This document shows, one piece after another, positions 36,077 to 45,211 of a stretch of 64,000 nt of DNA. This DNA comes from Actinomyces capricornis. GTDB lineage: Bacteria > Actinomycetota > Actinomycetes > Actinomycetales > Actinomycetaceae. Position 1 is the first letter of the stretch. Every line of letters begins with the position of its first letter. Below the pieces are notes generated by a model. That model ran no database searches and was not told the origin of the DNA. It was given only the letters and a program-made list of their open reading frames with translations. The stretch lies in assembly GCF_019974135.1 (NCBI RefSeq), contig NZ_AP025017.1, positions 620,001 through 684,000 on the forward strand, written 5' to 3'. Both the position numbers and the translations under genes were made by a program.

Positions 36077-38119
36077 TCAGGAGCCGTCCCGCTGCTGGTC
36101 CAGCAGGCCCGCCTGACTCGCCTGGGCCAGCGGGTCGCAGGCGGTGACGCGCCAGACGGCCACCTGCCCGTTGGTGGCCAGGAGCGTGAAGCCCTGCGAG
36201 GTATCGACATCGAGGTACCCGGGGAACTCCCCCCGGACCTCCCGCGGGTCCACGGTGCGGTCCTCGTAGTACAGGGGCGTGCCCCCGACCTCGTTGATGA
36301 TGGCGCAGACCTTCGGGTCGGTGCGCAGCTCGTCGAAGGCCCTGCCCACGTAGCGCTTGTCCGGGCGGTCCCCCCCGACGCTGTTGATCCGGTGGAAGGA
36401 CTCGACGTCGGTGAGGACGGGCAGCAGCCCGGCGCCGGAGGCGGGGTAGCCGTAGACCACCGCGTCATCCGGAAGAGACCGCTCCAGGTAGGCCATGAAC
36501 TGCTCCTCCCCCGGACCCACCCAGGGGACGTGGATCATGTCATCCACGTCGTAGGCCCGGCGCGCCCATAGCGAGTCATCCTCCAGGGAGCCGTGGCCGA
36601 TGGCGCCCACCGCGAGCGCGAGCACCAGGAGCCCTGCCACCGCCGTCGATCGACTCCCGCGGCGCAGGGCCTCCAGGCACCAGGTGCCCAGGCGGCCCAG
36701 GGCGTAGGCGGCCAGGACCCCGGCCAGGACGGCCAGGACGGCCCGGAAGCGGGCCTCATCACGCCACCAGCCCCCCACGTAGGCGCTCCACCAGCCCGCG
36801 GGCAGCACGGCGATGAGGTCGAGGATGAGGATGACGCTCCAGCACAGGACGAAGGTCCACTGCCGCCTGGCAATGAGCAGTCCCAGGCCGACCAGGGAGG
36901 CCAGCGCCAGCACGAGGTGGTGCCAGACAGTGCCGACCTCGGCGAAGGGCGCCAGGGTCAGGGCGTTGAGCAGGGCCCGGCCCGCGGGCACCTCGGTGCG
37001 GTAGTAGGTGCCCATGAACCGAAGGGTCGACGAGGCGCCCATGACCGCCAGGAGGAGCAGGCCGGCCAGGGCCGGCAGGGGCGAGGCCAGGCGCGCCCAG
37101 AGCCCCAGGCGCCGCCAGGCGGCGAGGAGCTGGCCGCTCCACACCAGCCCCAGCACGGCGCCGACGACGATGAGGATCTGCCCGGCGCCCGCATGCGCAA
37201 GCCCGACCCCCGCCACTGCCGCCAGGGCCGCGCACAGGGTGCCCAGGCGCGCTCGGTCGCCGAACCACTCCACGACGGCGGCCAGGGCGAAGGGGATGAG
37301 CGCCACCGACAGGGCGGTGGGAGCCTGCCCGTGGAAGTAGAGCATGAGGCCGGGGAACCACATGGTGACCGTGGCAGTGAAGGGCGCGAGGGCCATCGCC
37401 ACCGCCCCGCCTCCCAGGGCCCGCACCAGGGCGATGCACCCCAGGGGCGTCAGGAGCGCGGAGACCATGATGAGCACGATGTTGAAGCCGGTGGTGACGG
37501 GGACGCCGGGCAGGATGGCGGCCACGGCGTGCCACAGGTTGGGGTAGTAGCCCCCGCCGTTGACCGGGTGGGCGGAGGTCAGGAGGGAGGCGTTGCCGTT
37601 GGCCCTGATCTCGGCGATGAGGTTGAGGTGGAACATCGCGTCGTGGTTCTGGAAGATCGCCGAGGGCCGGTCCATGGCCTCGATGAGCACGACGGTCTGG
37701 GGGATGGCCACCACCAGCACGCCGATGATCCCCGGCCAGTACTCACGGGGCCCCCACCGCCCGGGGTTCATCGACTGCTCCCTGAGCGCCCGGCGCGCCC
37801 AGTGCCTCCACTCCCCCCGGTTGTCCCAGAGCTCGGCGACGGCGGCCAGCCGGGGGCGGCCCTGGCGCCGCAGGACGCCGGCGGCGCCGAGGATGCAGGC
37901 ACCCAGGAGCAGGGCGGTGGCCGTGCCCAGAGTCCAGTCCACCCCCGCCCGGTCCAGCAGGACGGTGGAGGCGGTGATGGCGATGACGCCGAGCCCCGGC
38001 GCTCCGGCCAGGGCGGCAAGGCGGCCGGTACCCAGGGCGCGCAGGAGGAGGGCCCCGGGGGCCACGAGGGCGATAAGGAGCAGGGCCGCCAGTGCCAATG
38101 CCATCGCCCATTCGGTCAC
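36077..38119 (-). CDS. DUF6541-type polytopic membrane protein, paralogue 1
   Basis: 680 residues, about 12-14 helices, C-terminal extracytoplasmic domain of about 150 residues. The loop QNHDAMFHLNLIAEIRANGN (about 175-195) holds an Asp-His pair at the place of GT-C catalytic residues; GGGYYPNLWHAVAAILPG follows. The extracytoplasmic end contains SVWRVTACDP-like features shared with the two paralogues (DPKVCAIINEVGGTPLYYED). Function is not established: probably a polyprenol-sugar-dependent glycosyltransferase or polymerase. GTG at 38119 is chosen because a TAGCCT box lies seven bases upstream (leaderless) and the first membrane helix begins at once; GTG at 38164 is the alternative. Confidence 0.78.
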   Translation of the reverse strand: MTEWAMALALAALLLIALVAPGALLLRALGTGRLAALAGAPGLGVIAITASTVLLDRAGVDWTLGTATALLLGACILGAAGVLRRQGRPRLAAVAELWDNRGEWRHWARRALREQSMNPGRWGPREYWPGIIGVLVVAIPQTVVLIEAMDRPSAIFQNHDAMFHLNLIAEIRANGNASLLTSAHPVNGGGYYPNLWHAVAAILPGVPVTTGFNIVLIMVSALLTPLGCIALVRALGGGAVAMALAPFTATVTMWFPGLMLYFHGQAPTALSVALIPFALAAVVEWFGDRARLGTLCAALAAVAGVGLAHAGAGQILIVVGAVLGLVWSGQLLAAWRRLGLWARLASPLPALAGLLLLAVMGASSTLRFMGTYYRTEVPAGRALLNALTLAPFAEVGTVWHHLVLALASLVGLGLLIARRQWTFVLCWSVILILDLIAVLPAGWWSAYVGGWWRDEARFRAVLAVLAGVLAAYALGRLGTWCLEALRRGSRSTAVAGLLVLALAVGAIGHGSLEDDSLWARRAYDVDDMIHVPWVGPGEEQFMAYLERSLPDDAVVYGYPASGAGLLPVLTDVESFHRINSVGGDRPDKRYVGRAFDELRTDPKVCAIINEVGGTPLYYEDRTVDPREVRGEFPGYLDVDTSQGFTLLATNGQVAVWRVTACDPLAQASQAGLLDQQRDGS

Positions 38120-38126
38120 AATAGGA

Positions 38127-38132
38127 AGGCTA
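38127..38132 (-). promoter_or_regulatory. -10 of DUF6541 paralogue 1, leaderless configuration
   Basis: TAGCCT on the minus strand, seven bases before GTG 38119; no ribosome-binding sequence lies between. Confidence 0.45.
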
Positions 38133-38214
38133 TCCCATGGCCCCGGCGCTGAGGCGCTGGACACCGCCGGTGATCCTTTTGCAATCCTCCCCGTCCTCCT
38201 CCGCCTCTCTGCCT

Positions 38215-38289
38215 CCGCCGAGCCCGACGGTTCTCACCGAGACCGACGGTGCTACCGCCTGCTTCAGTGAGAAGTGTCGGGCTCGGCGG
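38215..38289. repeat. Intergenic hairpin element 7, with 19-nt-spaced half-site
   Basis: Arms 38215-38237 and 38267-38289 pair over 23 bp with two mismatches; loop 29 nt. CGAGCCCGACGGT at 38219 recurs as CGAGACCGACGGT at 38238, 19 nt on, inside the loop. Lies between the start of DUF6541 paralogue 1 and the stop of paralogue 2, both on the minus strand, so it can end the upstream unit. Confidence 0.8.
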
Positions 38290-38308
38290 GGAGGGATGGG
38301 GCTCGGGG

Positions 38309-40330
38309 TCAGGTGCAGGCGGTGATGCGCCACAGGACCGCCGTGCCCTGACTGTCAATGGGCTCGAGCGCACTGCGCGGCACCTCTGCCAGCGCCTGTC
38401 CCCACAGCGGCTTGCGGGCTCCTCCGACGACGCCGTCTGCAGGGGCGTCGTCGGAGTAGTAGTAGGCGGCCCCGTGCCGGCGCAGGATCTCGCAGACCCT
38501 CGGCTCGGTCTCGATCCGGTTGGCGTTATTGCCCAACCAGGTCAGCTCCTCGCTGACCGGCCCGGGCCGGGAGGGGTAGATGACGCGCACCCCGGACACG
38601 CTCCACAGATAGGGGCTTCCGTTGGAGGGATCCCCCAGGACCACGGCGTCCTCGGGCAGCACCTGCGGGGCGCGGCGGATGAGCTCCAGCTCGCCGTCGG
38701 AGAGCATGGCGCCGTAGGAGACGCTGTCCGGATCGTGGATGGCCGCCAGGAGATCCTCGCGCAGCCCCCACCTCCAGGCCGGCGCCAGCAGAAGGGACGC
38801 CAGCAGGATTGCGACGGGCACATCCCTGCGGGCCCGCACCAGCAGTGGGCGCATAGCGGCGGGCAGGCGACGGGCCTTGTCATCGTCATCCTGGCCGCCA
38901 GCACCCCTAGTACCCCATCGACGTGTCGCCTCCTGGATGCCGATGGCTGCCAGAACGAGCATCGCCACGGTCAGCAGCGGCATAATGCGGGCGCGCTGGG
39001 TGTACCAGGGGCCCGCCAGTAGCCGCAGGGGCCAGGCCGGCCCGGTGGCCAGGAGGAGCAGGAGCAGTGATGCACCGGCGCCCACCGCCCAGGCGCGCAC
39101 CTGCGGCACGCGCTTCCAGGCCCCGGCACCCAGGACAGCCAGGACGAGCACCACGATATTGCCCGGGATCCAGGGGAAGAAGGTCGCCAGCAGGGGATGG
39201 TCGACAACGACGGCGAACAGCGTCTCCCAGATCGTGGCAGACCCCCGCTGGAAGCTGAAGACCGAGATGAGCGAGCGGCGCATGAACCAGGCCCCGCCGA
39301 CCACCACCGCCAGACAGCCGGCCAGGGCCAGCACCAGAGCGGCGCGCGCCAGGCCGCCGCGCACCCAGATACGGCGCACAGCCGGGAGTCCCCCCATGAT
39401 CACGACGGGAAGCCCCAGGACGACGAGGTTGAAGACCCCAGTGCCGTGGGCCATGACGACGCCCAGCGCCCCGAGACCGGCCAGCATCCAGGCCGAGCCT
39501 CGGCGCACCGCGCCCACGCTCCCCCGGCGCACCGCACGCACGAGCAGCGCCAGCGCACCGGGCAGCACAACGACAGACAGCCCGTAGGGCCACACGCTGG
39601 TGAGCATGAGCAGCGGCGCAATGACCGAGCCGGCCAGCGCGCCGCCCACGGCCAGTGACCTGCCGGTATCCCGCAGCACCTCGCGCAGGAGGGCCGCCAT
39701 GCTCAGCGGCCACACCAGTGCGCCCAACACAGCCACCATCGCATTGGCACCTGTCACCACGTCCCCGGGCAGCAGGGAGGCCAGGGCGTGCCAGCCTGTG
39801 GGGTAGTAGACGCTCATACCGTCGTACATGGGGGCCAGGCCGCCAAGGAAGGATGCGTCCCCCGTAAGGCGGACGAAGGCTGTGGCGGACAGGTGGAAGA
39901 CGCCGTCGGAGGCCTGTGCGGGGCTGTCCCAGCCATTGGTGCCGACCGCCACCGGGATGGCGGTCAGGACGACGGCCAGTACCAGGGCTCCAGCAAACTC
40001 CAGGGCGTCGCGGCGCCCCATGGCGGGGCGATCCAGGCCCTCCCCCCGCCCGGCTGCGGCACGGCGCCCCAGCCAGGTGCACACCAGGCCCGTGACGATT
40101 CCGCTCACAAGCAGAACCATTGGCCAGCCCGTCAGGAGGATCGCGGGGGCCCAGCGCTGTGAGGAGCGCTGGGCCAGCAGGGTCGCCGGACCGAGGATCG
40201 CCAGGCTCAGGGCTGGGGCAGCCCCTAGAGCCGTGGTGCCCCGAGCTCCCCAGGCCCGGGCCAGGAGCCAGCCGGGCGTGAGGATCAGGGCGGCGGTTGC
40301 CGCCAGGACAAGGGCAGGAGCGTTGGTCAC
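38309..40330 (-). CDS. DUF6541-type polytopic membrane protein, paralogue 2
   Basis: 673 residues with about 12-14 helices. The Asp/His loop reads ASDGVFHLSATAFVRLTGDA (about 120-140), followed by SVYYPTGWHALASLLPG, corresponding in position and order to paralogues 1 and 3. The C-terminal soluble domain includes EDAVVLGDPSNGSPYLWSVS, EPRVCEILRRHGAAYYYSDD and a final TAVLWRITAC. The open frame continues far upstream as a shadow of the dehydrogenase; GTG at 40330 overlaps that gene's stop by four bases and is the natural start. Co-transcription with the UDP-sugar dehydrogenase suggests that it handles the uronic-acid-containing unit. Confidence 0.78.
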   Translation of the reverse strand: MTNAPALVLAATAALILTPGWLLARAWGARGTTALGAAPALSLAILGPATLLAQRSSQRWAPAILLTGWPMVLLVSGIVTGLVCTWLGRRAAAGRGEGLDRPAMGRRDALEFAGALVLAVVLTAIPVAVGTNGWDSPAQASDGVFHLSATAFVRLTGDASFLGGLAPMYDGMSVYYPTGWHALASLLPGDVVTGANAMVAVLGALVWPLSMAALLREVLRDTGRSLAVGGALAGSVIAPLLMLTSVWPYGLSVVVLPGALALLVRAVRRGSVGAVRRGSAWMLAGLGALGVVMAHGTGVFNLVVLGLPVVIMGGLPAVRRIWVRGGLARAALVLALAGCLAVVVGGAWFMRRSLISVFSFQRGSATIWETLFAVVVDHPLLATFFPWIPGNIVVLVLAVLGAGAWKRVPQVRAWAVGAGASLLLLLLATGPAWPLRLLAGPWYTQRARIMPLLTVAMLVLAAIGIQEATRRWGTRGAGGQDDDDKARRLPAAMRPLLVRARRDVPVAILLASLLLAPAWRWGLREDLLAAIHDPDSVSYGAMLSDGELELIRRAPQVLPEDAVVLGDPSNGSPYLWSVSGVRVIYPSRPGPVSEELTWLGNNANRIETEPRVCEILRRHGAAYYYSDDAPADGVVGGARKPLWGQALAEVPRSALEPIDSQGTAVLWRITACT

Positions 40331-41631
40331 TGGCCTCCGCCGATGGTCAGGCGCGGTACGCCGCTCCAGGCGGCGGGATCGGTGGCGCGGCGCCCGTCGA
40401 GCAGCAGGCGCAGGCCGGGCAGGTCGGTGGGCGCCAGCTCGCGGTACTCGGCGTGGTCGGCCTGGACGATGGCCACATCGACCTGCTCGCCCAGGTGGTA
40501 GGGGGTCCAGCCGAAGGAGGCCAGCTCCTCGTCGGTGTACATGGGGTCGTGGACGCTGACCCTGGCGCCGGCGGCCTCCAGTGCCTCGACGGCGGGGAAG
40601 ACCCCGGAGAAGGCGGTCTCCTTGACCCCGCCCCGGTAGGAGGCTCCCAGGACCACCACGTGCAGGCCCTCCAGGGAGCCGAGGACCTCCTGGGCCCGGT
40701 CCACCACGTAGCCGGGCATGGTGGCGTTGAAGGTGCGCGCGGTGCGCACCACCGAGGCGTCGGGGTCGGTGGACAGGTACAGGCGCGGGTAGACGGGGAT
40801 GCAGTGGCCGCCCACGGCGATCCCGGGCTTGTGGATGTGGGAGTAGGGCTGGGAGTTGCAGGCCTCGATGACGCGCTCGACGTCGAAGCCGGCCTTGTCG
40901 GCGTAGACGGCGAACTGGTTGGCCAGCCCGATGTTGACGTCCCGGTAGGTGGTCTCGGCGAGCTTGGCCATCTCGGCGGCCTCGGCGGTGCCCATGTCCC
41001 ACACGCCGTTGGGGCGGGGCAGGTCCTCGCGCTCATCGAAGTCCAGGACCTGCTCGTAGAACTCGATGCCGGCCCGGGTGCCGGCCTCGCTCAGGCCCCC
41101 CACGAGCTTGGGGTAGCGGCGCAGGTCGGCGAAGACCCGGCCGGTGAGCACGCGCTCGGGGCTGAAGACCAGGTGGAAGTCCTTGCCCTCCTCCAGGCCC
41201 GAGATCCTCTCGATCATGGGCTTCCAGCGGCCCCGCAGGGTGCCCACGGGCAGGGTGGTCTCATAGGAGATGAGGGTGCCGGGGCTCAGGTGCTCGGCCA
41301 GGGAGGCGGTGGCGGCGTCCATCCAGGCGAAGTCGGGCTCCCAGGTGGCGTCGTCGACGAACAGCGGCACCACCAGCACGATCGCCTCGGCGCCCGGGAT
41401 GGCCTGGGAGTAGTCGGTGGTGGCGCGCAGGGAGCCGTTGCCGGTGGCGGGGCTCAGGGCGGCGAGCTTCTCGGCCAGGTGGGCCTCCCCGGGGAAGGGC
41501 TCGATCCCGGCGTTGACGGCCTCGACGGTGGCCGGGTTGACGTCCACCCCGATGACCTCGTGGCCCTTCTCGGCGTACTGGACGGCCAGGGGGAGCCCGA
41601 TCTTGCCCAGGGCGACGACGGCGATACGCAT
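40327..41631 (-). CDS. wecC: UDP-sugar 6-dehydrogenase (WecC/WbpA type)
   Basis: 434 residues. MRIAVVALGKIGLPLAVQYA holds the NAD-binding glycines; ETTLPVGTLRG, LVFSPERVLTGRVFADLRRY and GGHCIPVYP with the catalytic Cys (about 277) follow. The GGHCIPV form and the ERVLTG motif place it with UDP-GlcNAc/UDP-ManNAc dehydrogenases (WbpA, WecC) rather than UDP-glucose dehydrogenase. Two NAD-dependent oxidations turn CH2OH at C6 into a carboxylate. The ATG has AAGAAGGG upstream. With the 2-epimerase at 49.8 kb and the wbpB-E-D homologues at 54-57 kb, it could make ManNAcA or ManNAc3NAcA. Confidence 0.93.
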   Translation of the reverse strand: MRIAVVALGKIGLPLAVQYAEKGHEVIGVDVNPATVEAVNAGIEPFPGEAHLAEKLAALSPATGNGSLRATTDYSQAIPGAEAIVLVVPLFVDDATWEPDFAWMDAATASLAEHLSPGTLISYETTLPVGTLRGRWKPMIERISGLEEGKDFHLVFSPERVLTGRVFADLRRYPKLVGGLSEAGTRAGIEFYEQVLDFDEREDLPRPNGVWDMGTAEAAEMAKLAETTYRDVNIGLANQFAVYADKAGFDVERVIEACNSQPYSHIHKPGIAVGGHCIPVYPRLYLSTDPDASVVRTARTFNATMPGYVVDRAQEVLGSLEGLHVVVLGASYRGGVKETAFSGVFPAVEALEAAGARVSVHDPMYTDEELASFGWTPYHLGEQVDVAIVQADHAEYRELAPTDLPGLRLLLDGRRATDPAAWSGVPRLTIGGGQ

Positions 41632-41721
41632 GCTTGTCCCTTCTTTCGTCCCGCCCGGCACCGCGCCGAGGGGATGAGGTTCCTTGGGGTCCTATGTCTT
41701 GCGCCCACCGGGCACCGGCCC

Positions 41722-41727
41722 AGGATA
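41722..41727 (-). promoter_or_regulatory. Candidate -10 for the dehydrogenase operon
   Basis: TATCCT on the minus strand, 90 bases before the ATG, in the 134-bp gap after DUF6541 paralogue 3. No clear -35. Moderately convincing. Confidence 0.35.
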
Positions 41728-41765
41728 GTGCAGGCGTGGGACGGCTCGGCCAGGCGGGGCGGGTC

Positions 41766-43970
41766 TCAGCCGGTGTAGCACATATCGATGCGGTAGACGG
41801 CGGCCTGGCCGCCGCGGTCGACCAGGGTGAAGCCCTGGGCCACCCCCACCCCGTACAGGCCGGGGCGGAGCATCGGCGTGGGGACGCCGTTGAAGGGCTG
41901 GGAGACGTCCCGGTAGAAGTGGGTGATGCCGTGCTTGCGCACGATCTCGCACACCCGCGGGTCGCGGTGGATGTCGCGGAAGTGGTAGCGCAGGTAGAGC
42001 CCGTCGGCGTCGGAGTCGGCCTGGCCGGCGAACATCCACACGCTGCGCCGCCCGGAGGTGAAGGGCAGCATGGCGGTGCCCGCCACGGGGTCGCCCACGA
42101 CCAGGGCGTCGGGCGGCAGCTCGCTGCTCAGGCGCTCGATCATCGCCAGCTCGGCGGAGGAGACGACCATGCGGGTGTGCCCCAGGCGCGGGGCGAAGGC
42201 CCCGGCGACGTCGAGGCGCAGTGCCGGCAGGCTCCCCACCGTCCCGGCGACCAGGACGACGAGGGCGGCCACTGCAGGGCTCCAGCGCCTCATCGGGCCC
42301 CCGGCGGGCCGGGGCAGGGTGTCGGGCAGGGCGCCGTCGGGCGCCTGCTGCACACCCCCATGGGTCGGCGGGCGGCCGGCCTCGGCCCCGGTGGCCCTGC
42401 CTGCCCGGCTGCGCCCGCGCCGCCAGTCCCACAGCTCCACCAGCCAGGGGCCCAGGGCCGCCATGGCGATGACGGCCAGCAGGATGGCGGGCACGGCAGT
42501 CATGGCCTTGAGCCGGTGGGGGTTGTTGTAGAAGGTGCCGGTCAGGGAGGACAGGATCGGCACCGGGGCCGTGGCCGCCAGGGTCAGGGGCAGGCAGGCC
42601 ACCCAGGCCACGGCCACCCCCCGGTGGCGGTGGCGCACATAGGACACCGCCACGCCCAGGAAGCACAGGAGCGCCAGGGTGATGTAGACGGTCTTGGTCA
42701 TCCATCCCCCGCCCCCGTAGAACAGCAGCACCGGGATGGCCAGCTTGATGATGGGGTTGTCCCAGTTGCGGTCGGGACTGCGACTGAAGTGCTCCTGCTG
42801 GGGGCCGGGGGCCAGGACGAAGACGATGCCCGCCACGACCACCATGGCGGCCAGGCCCAGCAGCATCATCCCCCGCCGCCGGCGGCGGGCCTCACCCGAG
42901 CGCAGGTGCCGGGTGCCGGCCAGCAGGATGCCCGTCCAGGCGACGACGGCCAGGGGCCAGCCGATGATGACGCTGGCCGAGGGGTGGGCCAGGATGACGC
43001 CCAGCAGTCCCGCCATGGGCGCCAGGAGCACCAGGGGGGTGCGGCGCCGCCGCCCCACGGCCCACAGCCACATGCAGCGCCGCCAGGCCGCCACCATCCA
43101 GGCCACGACGGCGGGGCTGGCGGCCAGGGCCAGGCAGTAGGGCCAGACCGCGGTGTCCATGAGCAGGCGCATGGGGAAGATGGGGGTCAGGCCCGCCGCC
43201 CCCAGGGTCAGGAGCACCGACCCCCGGATCTCGGGCAGGATGACCTGGGCGAGGTAGACCATCCCCACCAGCCACACCAGGGGCACCACCAGGAGCATGA
43301 CATTGGTGACCGGCACCACCTGGGTCCAGCCCACGGCCACGATGGTGACGATCTCGTGCCAGACCATCGGGTAGAAGCTGTACTTGCCGTCCAGGCCGAA
43401 CATGCCCGCATTGCCGTCGAGCATGGAGGCGTTGCCGGTGTGCTCGATGAGCCAGGCCTGATTGTAGTGGTAGATCGAGTCGGCCGACTGGATGGGGATG
43501 CCCGGGCCCGTGCCCGGGAGCACCGGCAGGGTCATGATCACCCAGGTCACCACGATGGCCCCCCACACCAGGGCCGGCGATCCCAGGGTGGCGCGGGCAT
43601 CGGCCATGGGCGGCTCCCCCGGGGCGCCCATGGAGCTGGTGGCCCCGGGCCCATCATCAGGCGCGGGGCCCAACCAGGTGCGCAGGCCCGGGTGCTCCCC
43701 GCGCAGGCGCAGCCACCCCCAGCGGGTGGCGGCCACGGCCAGGGCGCACACGATGATGTAGGCGATGACGGTGGGGGCGTGCCAGCGCACCCCCAGGAGG
43801 CGGAAGAGCAGGCCTCCGACTCCCATGAGCAGGAAGGTCATGGCGGGGGCGCAGGCGATGGCGGCCAGCCGGTAGCGCGCTCCCCCGGCCACCAGGATGA
43901 GCCATCCGGGGGCGAAGGTGGTGATGACGAGCAGGCCCAGGATGGGCAGGGCCGTGATCCACGGGCTCAC
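41766..43970 (-). CDS. DUF6541-type polytopic membrane protein, paralogue 3
   Basis: 734 residues, the longest of the three. Loop SADSIYHYNQAWLIEHTGNA (about 165-185) matches the Asp/His loops of the others, followed by GKYSFYPMVWHEIVTIVAVG. A Gly/Pro-rich cytoplasmic insert of about 60 residues comes before the last helix. The C-terminal domain has PDALVVGDPVAGTAMLPFTS and DPRVCEIVRKHGITHFYRDV, ending DMCYTG. The three share the DP(K/R)VC(A/E)I element and a terminal Cys-containing strand, so a conserved soluble domain is likely. GTG at 43970 overlaps the GT4 stop by four bases. Operon order is GT, GT4, this gene. Confidence 0.78.
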   Translation of the reverse strand: MSPWITALPILGLLVITTFAPGWLILVAGGARYRLAAIACAPAMTFLLMGVGGLLFRLLGVRWHAPTVIAYIIVCALAVAATRWGWLRLRGEHPGLRTWLGPAPDDGPGATSSMGAPGEPPMADARATLGSPALVWGAIVVTWVIMTLPVLPGTGPGIPIQSADSIYHYNQAWLIEHTGNASMLDGNAGMFGLDGKYSFYPMVWHEIVTIVAVGWTQVVPVTNVMLLVVPLVWLVGMVYLAQVILPEIRGSVLLTLGAAGLTPIFPMRLLMDTAVWPYCLALAASPAVVAWMVAAWRRCMWLWAVGRRRRTPLVLLAPMAGLLGVILAHPSASVIIGWPLAVVAWTGILLAGTRHLRSGEARRRRRGMMLLGLAAMVVVAGIVFVLAPGPQQEHFSRSPDRNWDNPIIKLAIPVLLFYGGGGWMTKTVYITLALLCFLGVAVSYVRHRHRGVAVAWVACLPLTLAATAPVPILSSLTGTFYNNPHRLKAMTAVPAILLAVIAMAALGPWLVELWDWRRGRSRAGRATGAEAGRPPTHGGVQQAPDGALPDTLPRPAGGPMRRWSPAVAALVVLVAGTVGSLPALRLDVAGAFAPRLGHTRMVVSSAELAMIERLSSELPPDALVVGDPVAGTAMLPFTSGRRSVWMFAGQADSDADGLYLRYHFRDIHRDPRVCEIVRKHGITHFYRDVSQPFNGVPTPMLRPGLYGVGVAQGFTLVDRGGQAAVYRIDMCYTG

Positions 43971-45211
43971 CCGCGCACCACCTCCCGCAGCCGGCGGGCC
44001 ACGGACTCCCCGGTGGCCTCCAGGGAGCGGTGCACCCGGACCCAGGCGTGCAGGCGCTCGGCCCGCTCCCGGCGCCCCTGGCCGCCCTGCGCCTCCAGGG
44101 CGGCGTCCTGGTCCAGGGCCAGGCCCAGGGCGCGGGCGACGTCGTCGGCCTCGTAGGCGGCCGCCCACCCCAGGGAGCCGTCCTCCAGGTCGGCGCGCAC
44201 CGGGCCGAGGCCCGCGTAGACCACGGGGGTGCCGCAGGCCAGGGCCGCCAGGACCTTGGTGGGGTAGGCGAAGTCGTAGCCCTGGCCGGGGCGGATGGAG
44301 ACCAGGCAGGCGGCGGCGCCGCGCTGCCAGCGGGCGGCGTCCTGGGGGGCCATGAGGTCGTGCATGACGACGGCGGGGGCGCCGTCGGGGCCGGGGGGCA
44401 GGGCGGCGGCGGCCCGGGCGATGGCATCCCAGTCCGAGCCCTGCCCGATGAACAGGGCCTGCGCGCCGGGGTGGGTGCGGCGCACCTGGGCCAGGGCCTG
44501 GACGAAGATGCCGGCCCCCTGCCACTCCGAGGCGGTCCCGGCGTAGACCAGGTAGGGGCCGGTGATGCCCAGGGCCTCGCGCTCGGCAGGCGTGGGCGTG
44601 GGGCCGGTGGGCTCGAACACGGAGGTGTCGATCCCGTTGGGGATGACCACGACCTTGCGGGCGCCCAGGGCGCGCACCCGCTCGGCGACCTCCTCGTTGA
44701 CGGCGATGACGGCCTGGGCGCCCCGCACGGCGTAGGCCTCGGCGGCGCGCACGGCGCGCGCCACGAAGCCGGGGGCGCCGGTGGAGGCCACGGCCTCGGA
44801 CCACACGTCCGGGGCGTACCACACGTAGGGGGTGCGCCGCAGGGCGCAGATGGTGCGGGCCACCACCCCGGTGGTGGGCGGGGGCTCGACCAGGACGACG
44901 TCGGGGCGCGGTGCCAGCCCCAGGCGCAGCGCCAGGGGGGCGTCGAAGGACAGGTAGGGCAGGTAGCCGCGCAGGTAGCCCGACTCGTCGCGCAGGGCGG
45001 GCCAGCGCGAGACCGACACCCCCGGGGGGTCCTGGACCTGGGGCGCGGGGACGCCGTCGCGGCCGGGGACCGTGGTGGTCAGGACCCGCACGGGCACGCC
45101 GTGGCGGGCCAGGGCGCGCTCGACGCCGTCGAGGCGGAAGGAGGCGGCGGCGGCCTCGGGCAGGTGGATGCGGGTGGCCAGGAGCGCCCCTCCACGTCTG
45201 AACCTGGTCAT
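43967..45211 (-). CDS. Family 4 glycosyltransferase
   Basis: 414 residues. LLATRIHLPEAAAASFRLDG starts the GT-B N-domain; APRPDVVLVEPPPTTGVVAR and WYAPDVWSEAVAS follow, and the donor domain has VVIPNGIDTSVFEPTGP, GPYLVYAGTASEWQGAGIF and YPTKVLAALACGTPVVYAG. It resembles WbuB/FucNAc-type transferases encoded near UDP-ManNAcA genes, but the match is too loose to name a donor. ATG at 45211 overlaps the upstream gene's stop by four bases; upstream open sequence is a shadow. Confidence 0.88.
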   Translation of the reverse strand: MTRFRRGGALLATRIHLPEAAAASFRLDGVERALARHGVPVRVLTTTVPGRDGVPAPQVQDPPGVSVSRWPALRDESGYLRGYLPYLSFDAPLALRLGLAPRPDVVLVEPPPTTGVVARTICALRRTPYVWYAPDVWSEAVASTGAPGFVARAVRAAEAYAVRGAQAVIAVNEEVAERVRALGARKVVVIPNGIDTSVFEPTGPTPTPAEREALGITGPYLVYAGTASEWQGAGIFVQALAQVRRTHPGAQALFIGQGSDWDAIARAAAALPPGPDGAPAVVMHDLMAPQDAARWQRGAAACLVSIRPGQGYDFAYPTKVLAALACGTPVVYAGLGPVRADLEDGSLGWAAAYEADDVARALGLALDQDAALEAQGGQGRRERAERLHAWVRVHRSLEATGESVARRLREVVRG

